Source of the DNA: DASQDN01 sp963844855
GTDB taxonomy: Bacteria; Acidobacteriota; Terriglobia; Bryobacterales; Bryobacteraceae
Direction of reading: 5' to 3'
Assembly (NCBI GenBank): GCA_963844855.1
Contig: CAWJQP010000080.1
Span: 1 to 64,000, forward strand
Length of the DNA stretch: 64,000 bases
Shown: piece after piece, positions 1 to 9,926 of the stretch
Numbering within the stretch: position 1 is the first letter of the stretch
How the letters are laid out: each line of letters starts with the position of its first letter
The notes under the pieces: model-generated
Database searches by the model: none
The model's input: the letters and a program-made list of their open reading frames with translations, nothing else
Told to the model about the DNA's origin: nothing
Made by a program: the position numbers and the translations under genes

Positions 1-1451
1 GAAGCTTGAGTCGCAGGTTGCCCCGTAGCCAGGGAGGAACGCTCGAATCCTCTGCGCGTGAAGCCGAAGCGTAGCTGATTGACAGTGGTTGGACCAAGAT
101 TCCAGGTGTGCTCGCCTACAACGCTATCGGCGCGAGTCAGAGTCTTTCCGATGAATGTTGCGGTAAATGTGCCGCTTCCATCCGGAAGAGGAGTTGCGGG
201 ATCAGAGTCATCGCGAAGATACGAATAGCGCCCGAAAATCCCATGTCGCGCGCCAAAATAGCGGTCCAGCCGTCCATCGAATTGATCTTGCGCCGTTGTG
301 TCAGAGCCGACCCGGCGATAGTTGTTTGCCGTCGCTTCGTTCGCTCCTGAGAACACATTGGGAGCCGGGTATCGATCCATTACGGCCCGTGCTGCCGAAT
401 CGAACATCGTTGTAGGAATGGTGTTACCGGGGAACGGATCGCGAACGTAGCCTGAGGCAGTCTGACGAGTGGTTCGCGGATCGAAGATCGGTTGCGTGAA
501 CACACCGCGTTTTTGGGCGCTGGTGGGAACCGTACTCGTGCGGACAACGCCGGTATCAAGCCGTGTTCCCTGCCAGTCGACAAAGAAGAAGGTCTTGTTT
601 TTCTGAATCGGCCCGCCAAGAGTGAAACCGTATTGATTGCGGCGAAAGCGCGGTTTGGCGCCGGTGGTGGCGAATAGGTTTCGGGCGTTCAAAGCTTCAT
701 TGCGAAAGAACTCGAAAAGCGTGCCGTGCAGATCATTCGAGCCATACTTCTGATTGACCATGATCACTCCGCCGTTGGAGCGCCCGTACTCGGCCGAAGG
801 GCTGTTGGTTTCGACGCGGAACTCTTCGATGGCGTCCACGATAGGATAGAACGCTACTTGGCCCGGCTCCGGTTGAAGCACGCTGATGCCGTCATAAATG
901 TATTCGCTGGTGCGGGGCCGGCTACCGTTAATGCGCGGCAGTAGATTCCCTGGAGGTAAGTTCACTCCCGGCGACAGCGCGATGAGAGGGACAAAGTTGC
1001 GTCCATCGAGCGGCAAAGAAACCATCTTCTTTTGCTCGACGACGAAACTCGCTGTGCCGCGACTCGACTGCAAAAGGGGCGCAGCCGCGGTTACTTCCAC
1101 GGACTGAGATACATCTCCCACACGAAGCTCAAGATCGAGACTGATTTGATCGCCGACGCGGATTACGATTCCATCGCGGTGCAGCGTTGCGAATCCCTGT
1201 TTGACTATATCGACCCGGTACGTTCCTGCCGGAAGCGCAAAGAAATGATAGTTTCCATCGGTTCCCGACTGCACAGTGAGCTTCGCTTCCGTTCCTGTAT
1301 TGACGATATCCACTGCAGCCCCGCTCACTGGTAGGCCCGTTGGATCACGAACGATTCCGAACAGCTCCGCTTTCGTTGACTGCCCGTAAAGCGTGAAGGC
1401 GAATACGAGGAGAGAAAATACTGCGAATTGATGCCAAGTCTGAGGGCGCAT
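1..1451 (-). CDS. TonB-dependent receptor, Oar-like, N-terminal part (runs off left edge)
   Basis: The frame stays open from an ATG at 1451 to the window edge, about 483 codons. It starts with a hydrophobic signal peptide (FAVFSLLVFAFTLYGQ). A carboxypeptidase-regulatory-like domain follows (GIVRDPTGLPVSGAAV), then a plug region with SLPLDGRNF, INGSRPR, EEFRVETN and the conserved AEYGRSNGG segment, and the start of the barrel (GGPIQKNKTFFF). This order is typical of the large Oar-like outer-membrane receptors that are expanded in Acidobacteriota and are thought to import glycans or peptides. The substrate cannot be read from sequence. The 3' part of the barrel is missing only because the window ends. 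No frame break was seen in the visible part, unlike two of the other Oar-like receptors here. Confidence 0.9.
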   Translation of the reverse strand, partial: MRPQTWHQFAVFSLLVFAFTLYGQSTKAELFGIVRDPTGLPVSGAAVDIVNTGTEAKLTVQSGTDGNYHFFALPAGTYRVDIVKQGFATLHRDGIVIRVGDQISLDLELRVGDVSQSVEVTAAAPLLQSSRGTASFVVEQKKMVSLPLDGRNFVPLIALSPGVNLPPGNLLPRINGSRPRTSEYIYDGISVLQPEPGQVAFYPIVDAIEEFRVETNSPSAEYGRSNGGVIMVNQKYGSNDLHGTLFEFFRNEALNARNLFATTGAKPRFRRNQYGFTLGGPIQKNKTFFFVDWQGTRLDTGVVRTSTVPTSAQKRGVFTQPIFDPRTTRQTASGYVRDPFPGNTIPTTMFDSAARAVMDRYPAPNVFSGANEATANNYRRVGSDTTAQDQFDGRLDRYFGARHGIFGRYSYLRDDSDPATPLPDGSGTFTATFIGKTLTRADSVVGEHTWNLGPTTVNQLRFGFTRRGFERSSLATGQPATQA

Positions 1452-1453
1452 AG

Positions 1454-1465
1454 TCGTGGCCACGA
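1454..1465. promoter_or_regulatory. 12-bp perfect palindrome just upstream of the TonB receptor start
   Basis: TCGTGGCCACGA is a perfect inverted repeat that ends three bases before the receptor ATG. A second, weaker one (GTCTT-AC-AAGAC, 1501-1512) lies 50 bases further upstream. Either could be an operator or chance; nothing else supports a function. Confidence 0.2.
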
Positions 1466-1566
1466 GACTTGGCTATTTTAACACGACAATTATTAAGGTG
1501 GTCTTACAAGACGCTATCGTTTATACACACCGGACGCTTTCAGTGACATCTCTGCAGTTCGATAAC

Positions 1567-2658
1567 CTACAACGCAATCACATGTACGGCCGTCGCCTTC
1601 ACGGACGCTGTTACTGCGGCACCCACAGCAAGCCTCATCTCCTCTCGCGCATTTCTGGTGACGAGAGCGACAAGACGAAAGCCGCAATTGAGAGTAATCC
1701 GTTCGACGGCGCCATCGCTCTCCACCGACTCAATCTTGGCGAGGAAATGATTTCGAGCGCTCTCTGCATCATGTCCGCCGTGCCGGAGTGTCACGTCCTC
1801 GGCCCGAATGCAAACTAAGACCTGATCATGCTCACGCAAAGCGGTTCGTTCGACAGCCAATATCTCAATTCCGTTCACGCTGATCTTGGCAAGTCCGGAC
1901 TCTTGGTCTGTGACAACCCCTTGCAAAAGGGACTCTACGCCCAGCGTTGCTGCGACCGATTCGTTCGCCGGACGCCGGAAGACCTCCTCGACACTGCCTA
2001 TTTGCTGGGTTTCGCCGTCGATCATCACCACGATTTGATGACCAAGAGTCATAGCTTCTGTTCGATCGTGCGTAACGACGATAGTTGGAATCCGTATCGC
2101 TTCGAGGAGACGCCGCAGTTCGGTCCGGAGGCGCGTTCGTGTTGGCAGATCTAAAGCTGCCAAAGGCTCGTCCAGCAGAAGAATGCGCGGTTGAGGGGCG
2201 ACAGCTCGTGCCAGCGCCACACGTTGTGCCTGGCCACCTGAAATCTGGCGCGATCGCCGGTCCGCCAGATCGGATATTTCAAAGAGGCGCATGACCTCTG
2301 CGCTGGTTCGATTGCGCTCCGCCTTGCTTTGATGATCGAGGCCGTACTCGATGTTCTCTCGCACCGTGAGATGCGGAAACAGCGCGTAATCTTGAAAGAG
2401 CAGTCCAACTCTGCGAGATTCCGGCGGTCGATCGATACGCTGCGTCGAATCGAACCATGTATCTTTGCCAAATCGAATCGAGCCGCGATCGGGGTGCTCC
2501 AACCCTGCTATCGAACGAAGCACAGTAGTCTTCCCGGAACCGGATGGACCAAAAAGAATAACGGTGGAGCCAGCGGTCAGATTCAGCTGAAAGGCCGCTC
2601 GGATGACGGCTCCGGAGCGGAAGCGTTTCTCGATGTCGACTAGGATTTCGTCGGCCAT
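1567..2658 (-). CDS. modC: Molybdate ABC transporter ATP-binding protein ModC
   Basis: A 363-residue ATPase that energises molybdate import. It has Walker A (GPSGSGKTT), an ABC signature (ISGGQAQRVALARA), Walker B (ILLLDEPLAALD) and an H-loop (VVTHD). The last 110 residues after the nucleotide-binding domain fit the TOBE/MOP-type molybdate-binding tail usual in ModC. Its start overlaps the end of the permease gene by 19 bases, so the two are probably translationally coupled in a modA-modB-modC operon. No ModE regulator is present in the window. Sulfate- or tungstate-type relatives are possible, but the ModA partner favours molybdate or tungstate. Confidence 0.93.
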   Translation of the reverse strand: MADEILVDIEKRFRSGAVIRAAFQLNLTAGSTVILFGPSGSGKTTVLRSIAGLEHPDRGSIRFGKDTWFDSTQRIDRPPESRRVGLLFQDYALFPHLTVRENIEYGLDHQSKAERNRTSAEVMRLFEISDLADRRSRQISGGQAQRVALARAVAPQPRILLLDEPLAALDLPTRTRLRTELRRLLEAIRIPTIVVTHDRTEAMTLGHQIVVMIDGETQQIGSVEEVFRRPANESVAATLGVESLLQGVVTDQESGLAKISVNGIEILAVERTALREHDQVLVCIRAEDVTLRHGGHDAESARNHFLAKIESVESDGAVERITLNCGFRLVALVTRNAREEMRLAVGAAVTASVKATAVHVIAL

Positions 2659-3317
2659 CCTGTCCAGACTGTCTTCCGCATCGCATAGGTAACGACGAGA
2701 ACAGCGAACGAAACGGCGAGGAGTAGAAGCGACGTCTCAAACGCTGCATCGTAGTCGAGCGCCTGGACGTTGTCGTAGATCGAAATTGAAGCGGTCCGAG
2801 TCTTGCCCGCCAGGTTGCCTCCAATCATCAGTACCACTCCAAACTCACCCAAGGTGTGCGCAAAGCTGAGCACCATTCCTGTAACCACGCCTGGAACGCT
2901 CAACGGCAGTATCACGCGTCGAAATGTCTTCCAAGGCGATGAACCGAGGCAGCGGCTGGCTTCAATGAGTCTTCGATCCACCGATCCGAATGCCGAAGCA
3001 AATGGCTGAACAGCAAAGGGAAGGCTATAAAGAACCGACGCCAACAAGAGGCCTTCGAAGGAGAACGGAAGCAAACTGCCGGTGAGGTTGTGATACGCAG
3101 TTCCAATGGGGCTTCGCGGGCCAATGCAAAGCAGGATATAGAACCCAAGGACCGTCGGCGGCAGTACGAGCGGCAAAGCGACAATTGCCTCCACCAGGAA
3201 CTTGAGCTTCCAGCGTGAGAAAGCCACCCAATATGCAATCGGCGTGCCGATGATCAACAGGAGAATCATCGTGAAAAAGGATAAGCGGAGACTCACGCCC
3301 AATGCTGTCCAGTCCAA
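2640..3317 (-). CDS. modB: Molybdate ABC transporter permease ModB
   Basis: A 225-residue inner-membrane permease with about five hydrophobic segments. The cytoplasmic coupling loop typical of the family is visible (EASRCLGSSPWKTFRRVILPLSVPG), and so is the LPLVLPPTVLGFYIL motif characteristic of ModB. It lies three bases downstream of modA and overlaps modC. Length and motifs are normal. Confidence 0.93.
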   Translation of the reverse strand: MDWTALGVSLRLSFFTMILLLIIGTPIAYWVAFSRWKLKFLVEAIVALPLVLPPTVLGFYILLCIGPRSPIGTAYHNLTGSLLPFSFEGLLLASVLYSLPFAVQPFASAFGSVDRRLIEASRCLGSSPWKTFRRVILPLSVPGVVTGMVLSFAHTLGEFGVVLMIGGNLAGKTRTASISIYDNVQALDYDAAFETSLLLLAVSFAVLVVTYAMRKTVWTGWPTKS

Positions 3318-3320
3318 GAT

Positions 3321-4121
3321 CTATTCTCCAGGTAAGGATAGGCCGTACTTTTTCAGGATTGAGCGTCCAGCCGGTCCATTGAGGTAAGCAAGAAACGCCC
3401 GAGCCGCGTCCGCATCCCTCCCCCACTTCAGAATCACTCCGCCCTGTTCGATTTGCGGGTAGCGATCCAGGGGGACCTCCCAGAATTTGCCTTGTCCGCG
3501 GACGGTCGGCGCTACAGCAAGCGAAAGAGCCACGATACCGATTTCTGCATTGCCGCTTTGAATGAACTGTAACGTCTGGGCGATGTTTTCACCGAACACA
3601 AGCTTACTGTGGACGGATTCGTAGACTTTCATAGATCGCATCGCGCCCTCTGCTGCGCGGCCATACGGGGCGTGCTGAGGATTGGCTATCGCGATGTGCC
3701 TAACAGTCGGATGTTTGAGCGCGCTCATCTGAAGCTTCTCGACGTCAATCGGTGAATTCGCGGGCGCCCAGACGACGATCCGACCGGCGGCGTAGGTGAA
3801 CTCGCTCCCGGGCAACGTAAGACCTTGCTGCGATAGCTTTCGCGGATACTCGAGGTCCGCTGAAAGAAATATGTCAAACGGAGCCTGATTCACCAATTGG
3901 GAGTAGAAGTTACCGGAGGAGCCGTACGCGACGTTCACGCGTATATCCTTGTCCTCTTTTGCGAATTGCTGAACGATGTCATCAAGAGCGAACTTAAGGT
4001 CAGAGGCGGCCGCAACGGAAACGTCGCGGGCGGGCGGCGCTGCTTGTGGAGTAATGCTCTCGGACCGGCACCCACCCAGAATGACGAGAACCGCAGAGAG
4101 TAGAACGAAACGAACTTTCAT
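3321..4121 (-). CDS. modA: Molybdate-binding lipoprotein ModA
   Basis: Substrate-binding protein of the transporter, about 266 residues. The ATG at 4121 is preferred over one five codons upstream because it gives a compact lipoprotein leader (MKVRFVLLSAVLVILGGC) with the lipobox Cys directly after GG. The mature part shows ModA hallmarks: VAAASDLKFALDDI, VAYGSSGNFYSQL with ligand-contacting serines, FDIFLSADLEYPRKL, and AIANPQHAPYGRAAE. It is first in the minus-strand modABC operon; the 169-base gap upstream of it presumably holds the promoter. I could not recognise a convincing ModE box there. Confidence 0.93.
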   Translation of the reverse strand: MKVRFVLLSAVLVILGGCRSESITPQAAPPARDVSVAAASDLKFALDDIVQQFAKEDKDIRVNVAYGSSGNFYSQLVNQAPFDIFLSADLEYPRKLSQQGLTLPGSEFTYAAGRIVVWAPANSPIDVEKLQMSALKHPTVRHIAIANPQHAPYGRAAEGAMRSMKVYESVHSKLVFGENIAQTLQFIQSGNAEIGIVALSLAVAPTVRGQGKFWEVPLDRYPQIEQGGVILKWGRDADAARAFLAYLNGPAGRSILKKYGLSLPGE

Positions 4122-4290
4122 TTCTGGCAGCCACAATTAGACAACAGCGTTATCTTAGCAAGACAGGTTTTCCCTCCGCTGCGCCTGCCGAGTTCCCTTT
4201 GTCGTGCGATTTCGCGAGGATGTTCAGGCCAGCCAGGGCAGTGCGGACAGCCCTGGGGAGCCCAAGTTAATAGTAAAATACATCATGTAG

Positions 4291-6732
4291 ATGACAGATC
4301 CGGTGTCGTTCCCTGGAGCCCTGAAAATAGGCTTTGCCGGACTGGCAGCGACGCTTTTGCTTTCTGTGCAGGTGCAGACGTACTGCACAGCAGGGTAATG
4401 CGGCGTCTGCAGGCCCTTCTGCAACTTCGAGCCAGCGCCAATTCCTCGATCGCTATTGCGCGACGTGCCATAACGAACGCCTGAAGAGTGGCGGCCTGAG
4501 TCTGGTCCAGGTCGACTTATCCAGGCCTGGCGCGCAGCCCGAACTATGGGAGAAGGTGGTGCGCAAGCTGCGCACGGGCGTCATGCCGCCTCCCAACATG
4601 CCGCAGCCTTCCGAGGCTGATCGCCTCGCGATATTGACATGGCTGGAAACATCGCTCGATGCGGCGTCGGCCGCAAAGCTGAATCCCGGTCGCACCGAAA
4701 CGCTGCGACGCCTGAATCGAACCGAGTATCAGAACGCGATCAGGGACCTGCTGGCGCTCGACATCGACGCCGCTTCGCTTCTGCCGGCCGATGAGAGCGG
4801 TCACGGCTTCGACAACGTCAACGTGGGCGATCTGTCGCCGACGCTCCTGAATCGTTACATCTCAGCCGCCCAGAAGATCAGCCGCCTGGCGGTCGGGAGC
4901 ACGCAATCCTCTCTGCAGAGCGACACCATTAGCCTGCCTGCCGATCTCACGCAGGAAGATCAGTTGCCCGGGCTGCCGATTGGCACGCGCGGCGGCGTGT
5001 CGACGTCCTATACGTTTGCCCAGGACGGCGAGTACGAGATCCAGATCCTGCTTGCTCGCGATCTGGCAGGAGTCGTCAGCGGGTTGCGCGACGCCCGTCC
5101 GCACGAGATGCTGGTGCTGCTCGACCGGGAGCCGGTCCAGACCTTCACGGTCTCAGAGAGCAGCCATCGGCAACGAAACGCTGAACGAAAAGGCTTTGAA
5201 AGCGCGCATTCCCGTGAAGGCAGGCCCGCACAATCTCGCCGTCACATTCGTCAAGGACGGCTCATCGCTGATCGACACGCCCAGGCAGCCGACAGAATCC
5301 CGCTTCAACGATCGGCGGCATCCGCGTACGGCGCCCGCCATTGACCAGATTTCGGTGACCGGACCTTATGCGCCAAAAGGCGCCGGGGATACACCGAGCC
5401 GCCGCCGATTGTTTGTATGCCGGCCAACCGGACAAGACAAAGCACAGGAAGAAAAGTGCGCAGGAGCGATTCTATCGACGCTGATGCGGCGCGCCTACCG
5501 GCGGCCGATCGCCAAAGCCGACGTTGACGAGCCGATGGCCTTCTATCGCAAAGGGCGCGCCGAAGGCGATTTCGACTTGGGAATCACAATGGCGCTGACC
5601 GCTGTGCTCACCAACCCGGAGTTCCTGTTCCGCGTGGAAAGCGACCCAAAGAAAGTACCGGCGGGCGGTGTCTACCGAATCAGCGATCTCGAACTGGCAT
5701 CGCGATTGTCGTTCTTCCTGTGGAGCAGCATCCCGGACGATGAACTGCTCGACGCCGCCATTCGAGGCAAGCTGAGTCAGCCCGGAGAGCTCGAGAAGCA
5801 GGCGCGCAGGATGCTCGCCGATCGCCGCTCGTTCAATCTCGCGACGAATTTCGCCGGACAGTGGCTGCGGCTGCGCAATATCGACGCGGTCAATCCAAGC
5901 GCGCAATCTTTTTCGGGACTTCGACGACAACCTGCGGCAAGCCTTCCGGCAGGAAACCGAGCTCTTCTTCGACAGCGTGCTGCGCGAGGATCGCAGCGTG
6001 CGCACTTTCATCAAGGCGGACTACACGTTCCTCAACGAACGCCTGGCGAAGCACTACGGAATTCCCAACGTCTACGGAAGCCGGTTCCGCCGCGTGACGC
6101 TCGCCCCCGAAAGCAAGCGCGGCGGGCTGCTGCGGCAGGGCAGCGTGCTGTCGGTCACGTCGTATGCGACCCGGACATCGCCAGTGCTTCGCGGAGTACT
6201 GGTGCTGCGCAACATCTTAGGCGCGCCGCCGCCGGCCCCCCCGCCGAACGTGCCGGCCCTCGACGAGAGCACGATGGCCGCCAATCTTCCGATGCGCGAG
6301 CGCCTGGCTGCGCATCGCAGCAACGCCGTGTGCGCGAGCTGTCACAGGACGATCGATCCGGTGGGCTTTTCGCTCGAGAACTTCGATGCAGTGGGACAGT
6401 GGCGGGACCTGGAGGTGGAAGATCAACCCGTCGATGCGACAGGGGCTTTGCCCGGCGACAAGGAGTTCCGAGGGATCGACGGACTCGAAGACGCGCTGTT
6501 GCGCCGTCCCGAACTGTTTGTCGCAACTCTGACGGAGAACCTTCTGACGTTCGCGCTGGGACGAGGCGTCGAGTACTACGACGCGCCAGCCGTTCGCAAG
6601 ATCGTGAGCGACGCGGAGAAGGACGGATATCGGTTCTCGTCGCTCATTCTCGGAATCGTGAAGAGCGTTCCGTTTCAAATGCGGCGCGCTGAAATGACAT
6701 CTGTAGCCGGTAAGATAGCGGATAACAGGTGA
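4291..6732 (+). CDS. PSCyt1/DUF1587/DUF1592/DUF1588/DUF1585 secreted protein (frameshifted)
   Basis: One gene of about 813 codons read in three frames. The ATG at 4291 gives a signal-peptide-like segment (GFAGLAATLLLSV). The frame changes near 4378, near 5155 and at a T5 run at 5909-5913, where removing one T restores SFRDFDDNLRQAF. Domain order: planctomycete-type cytochrome c box (CATCH), DUF1587 (RRLNRTEYQNAIRDLL), DUF1595/DUF1592 (MRRAYRRPIAKADV, LTNPEFLFRVE, SRLSFFLWSSIPDDELL), DUF1588 (GLLRQGSVLSVTSYATRTSP plus a second CxxCH, CASCH) and DUF1585 (FALGRGVEYYD). The family is predicted to be exported and heme-bearing; its chemistry is unproven. It is followed 22 bases later by its usual partner, DUF1552. 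All breaks behave as +1 insertions, so they may be sequencing errors. Confidence 0.85.
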
Positions 6733-6754
6733 GCGCCGGTAGAAGGAGAACGCG

Positions 6755-8101
6755 ATGTTTTTGACGAAAAAGGCGATTCCCAGACGGACGTTCCTGAGAA
6801 GCGCGCAGGCTGCTCTGGCGCTGCCTCTACTCGACGCGATGATTCCCGCCGCCACGGCATGGGCCCAGACGCCCGCGAAGCCGGTCCCGAGGCTCGGCTT
6901 CGTGTTCATCCCGATGGGGTGCGATCAGGCGCGATGGACACCCCCCGGCCAGGGAAAGCTCGACGAGCTTTCACCCATCCTCAACCCGCTCAAGCCGGTC
7001 AAAGATCAGGTGACCGTCATCACCAATATGCGGTTGCCGAATGCCTATCCGGGTACTCATGACACATCCAACTCGGCGTTTCTGAGCGCGGCGACCTCCA
7101 AACACACCGAGAGCTCGGATTATTATCTGGGCACGACAGTCGACCAGATCGCGGCCAAGCAGATGGGCCGCGAGACGCAACTGGCCTCGCTCCAGCTCGC
7201 CATGGATCTGAACCCGCTCGCCGGCGTGTGCAACAACGGTTACTCGTGCGTCTATCAGAATTGCCTCTCATGGTCGTCGCCGACGACCCCGCTTCCGTCC
7301 GAGGCGCATCCGCGAGTCGTCTTCGAGCGCCTGTTCGGCGAGGGCGGCAATGCGGACGCGCGCCGCGCCGCGCTGCGCAATCGGGCGAGCCTGCTCGATT
7401 CGTTCACTAAGGACATCGCCAGGTTCAAGCAGCGCGTGGGCGTTCCCGATCGCGTGCGCCTGGATCAGTATCTCGACAGTGTGCGTCAGGTGGAGCGTGA
7501 GATCGAGCGTGCCGAGCAAGCGGTGGCGGACAACAAGACGCCCGACCTCGATCGGCCGGTAGGTGTTCCCGCGGCGTTCGCCGACCATGCGAAGCTCATG
7601 TTCGACCTGCAGATTCTGGCCTTTCAGGCGGATATCACGCGCGTCATCGCCTTCCAGCTCACGCGCGAGCAGAGCAATCGTACGTATCCGGAGATCGGCG
7701 TCCCGGACCCGCACCATCCGACCAGTCATCACGGCAACGATCCGGACAAGGTAGCGCAGATAGCGAAGATCAATACGTACCATGTTTCGCTGTTTTCGGA
7801 GTTCCTGCAGAGAATGAAGGCCACTCCCGATGGCGACGGCTCGCTCCTCGATCACTCGGTCTACTTGTACGGCAGCGGCATGGGTAATCCCAGCCTTCAC
7901 GATCACGAAAACCTTCCGATCCTGGTCGCAGGCGGCGCCGCAACCGGCTTGAAGGGTGGCCGGCACATCCGGTACGAGAAGGGAACGAACCTGGCCAACC
8001 TCCACCTCACGCTGCTCGATCGCGTTGGCATTCATCTGGATTCGTTCGTGGACAGCACGGGAAAGATCGAAGACCTCTTCGAGCGAATTGACGTCGCCTA
8101 G
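6755..8101 (+). CDS. DUF1552 family protein, Tat-exported
   Basis: An intact 448-residue protein. The N-terminus has a twin-arginine motif (PRRTFLRSAQ) followed by a hydrophobic core and an AWAQ cleavage-like site, so the folded protein is probably exported by Tat. The body matches DUF1552: GFVFIPMGCDQARW, a TSNSAFLSA segment, SYSVYQN-like CVYQNCLSWSS, and a C-terminal LLDHSVYLYGSGM and HDHENLPILVAGG reminiscent of DUF1501/sulfatase-like folds. A good ribosome-binding site (AGAAGGAG) lies at 6741-6748. The gene sits between the DUF1592 and ankyrin genes, a grouping common in Acidobacteriota and Planctomycetota. It is the only unbroken gene in the 4.3-10.7 kb stretch. Confidence 0.88.
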   Translation: MFLTKKAIPRRTFLRSAQAALALPLLDAMIPAATAWAQTPAKPVPRLGFVFIPMGCDQARWTPPGQGKLDELSPILNPLKPVKDQVTVITNMRLPNAYPGTHDTSNSAFLSAATSKHTESSDYYLGTTVDQIAAKQMGRETQLASLQLAMDLNPLAGVCNNGYSCVYQNCLSWSSPTTPLPSEAHPRVVFERLFGEGGNADARRAALRNRASLLDSFTKDIARFKQRVGVPDRVRLDQYLDSVRQVEREIERAEQAVADNKTPDLDRPVGVPAAFADHAKLMFDLQILAFQADITRVIAFQLTREQSNRTYPEIGVPDPHHPTSHHGNDPDKVAQIAKINTYHVSLFSEFLQRMKATPDGDGSLLDHSVYLYGSGMGNPSLHDHENLPILVAGGAATGLKGGRHIRYEKGTNLANLHLTLLDRVGIHLDSFVDSTGKIEDLFERIDVA

Positions 8102-8110
8102 GAGACGCGC

Positions 8111-9732
8111 ATGCACTGGCGAAAACATAAGTGGACTCGTGCTGCTGGGGGTCGGCCTCGCCGCGCCCAGCCGTCGCGGCGGAGCGCGCCGCACTCGCCG
8201 ACGCCGCGGAACAACGCGACAAGGCCACGCGTGCGCAAGCTCCTCGGGACAGGCGTCGACGTGAACGCCGCCCAGGTCGATGGGACCACCGCGCTGCACT
8301 GGGCCGCGTATCACGACGATGCTGAGACTGTTGCATTGCTCGTGCGAGCGGGCGCGAATGTGAACGCCGTGAATCGCTATGGCGTGCCGCCGCTGGCGCA
8401 GGCATGTACGAACGGCAACGCTGCGATTGTGAAGCTGTTGTTGGAGGCTGGAGCCGACGCGAACGCCACGATGAAAGGCGGGGAATCCGTCCTCATGCTG
8501 GCTGCGCGCTCCGGAAATATCGAGGCGGTGAAGGCGCTGCTCGCGCGCGGCGCCAACCCCAACGCACGCGAACGGCTCGGCCAAACGGCCCTGATGTGGG
8601 CGGCGGCCGAGGGGCACACCGCGGTGGTCCGCGCGCTGATCGATGCTGGAGCCGACATCGAACGCGACACTCGACTCCGGGTTTAAGGCGTTCTTCTTTG
8701 CCGTGCGTGAGGGCCACCTCGACACGGTGCGCGCGTTTCTCGCGGCGGGCGCCGATGTGAATGCGATGATGCAGCGTCCGGCGAGAGCGCAGGCAGGAGC
8801 GCGTCCGGGCGCGGCCAGAGGACCGGGCACAAGTCCCTTGATGCTCGCGGTGCAGAACGGCCACTTCGAGCTTGCGATTGCGCTGATCGACGCGGGCGCC
8901 GATCCGAACGATGTGCGCACAGGATTCACTCCACTCCACATGATTGCCGATGGTGCGAAGGCCGGACTCGAGCGACAGCAGTGATCCCGCGCCGCCTGTC
9001 GGGGCGGGCCGCCTCTCGAGCGCTGACTTCGTGCGCGAAATCGTGAAGCGAGGCGCGAAGGTCAATTTCCGCCTGCCAAATGGCGCTCCCAAGCAGCCCA
9101 ACACATGGTCGAGCGTCGGGTCTGAGGGGGCGACGCCGTTTCTCTTTGCCGCCGATCGCGTCGACGTTCCGCTGATGCGGCTGCTCCTGGAATTGGGCGC
9201 CGATCCTTTACTGCCGAACTTCAACAACACCACACCGCTGATGGCTGCGGCCGGTGTCGGCACGAACGAGCCGCCGGAGGAGGCGGGCGAGGAAAGCGAA
9301 GCGGTGGAAGCTGTGAAGATGTTGCTCGAACTCGGCGCCGACATCAACACCGTGGACAACAATGGCGATACGGCTATGCACGGAGCCGCGTATAACATCA
9401 GCCCGCTTGTCGTGAAGCTGCTGGCTGAGCGTGGAGCCGATCCGCAAATCTGGAAGAATCCCAACAAAGCTGGCGGGACGCCACTATTCATCGCCGAGGG
9501 TTACACCAGCCGTCTCCCGCGTCCCGATGCGCCGACGATCGAAGCCATTACGAAGCTGATGCTTGCCGCGGGTCTTTCGACGGAAGGCGAACGGCCGAAG
9601 ATCGTCGATAGCTACGAGAAGCCCGCCGCCCAGCTTCCGAACCGAAGTGAGACGGCCAAATGGCCCGCGCCTGGCCGGGTGATGCCTTCCCATGCCTGTC
9701 AGGTGATAGTAACGCGCACGCCTAGAGAATAA
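8111..9732 (+). CDS. Exported ankyrin-repeat protein (frameshifted)
   Basis: A single ankyrin protein of about 540 codons, reconstructed across five frame changes that are all +1: near 8130, at CCC 8166-8168, near 8228, near 8660 and at GG 8952-8953. The joined N-terminus reads as a signal peptide (SGLVLLGVGLAAPAVAAE). About nine ankyrin repeats follow, for example DGTTALHWAAYHDDAETVALL, VNRYGVPPLAQACTNGN, GQTALMWAAAEGHTAVV and NNGDTAMHGAAYNISPLVV. It starts ten bases after the DUF1552 stop and is probably co-transcribed with it. Ankyrin repeats suggest protein binding; no enzyme domain is visible. The last 25 or so codons lose resemblance to the family and may be out of frame. Confidence 0.8.
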
Positions 9733-9785
9733 CCGTGCGGCTCTCGTGACCAACGAAACATCGATTGCCGCACAAAGTCCACACA

Positions 9786-9808
9786 GTAGGGGCCTATGTG
9801 CCCACTAC
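9786..9808. other. Hairpin-forming inverted repeat
   Basis: GTAGGGGC (9786-9793) pairs with GCCCACTAC (9800-9808) across a six-base loop with a one-base bulge. It lies in the 194-base gap between the ankyrin and DUF899 genes. There is no T-tract after it, so it is not a classic terminator. The rest of the gap shows nothing recognisable. Confidence 0.25.
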
Positions 9809-9926
9809 GCGTCACAAGCACAGCTGTAATGGTCTCCGGAGCCGGATCCATGGAAGTAATTCTGGCGGTGCGCATCGGCCAATGCAGAACGTTTTCACTC
9901 TACTTCAGAAACAAAGGAGAAATAAG

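Noticed and set aside
7268..9491. Long open frames antisense to the DUF1552 and ankyrin genes (minus strand, up to about 550 codons)
   Set aside because: High GC makes antisense stops rare. The plus strand carries clear DUF1552 and ankyrin motifs, and the antisense translations are low-complexity and Arg-rich with no family features.
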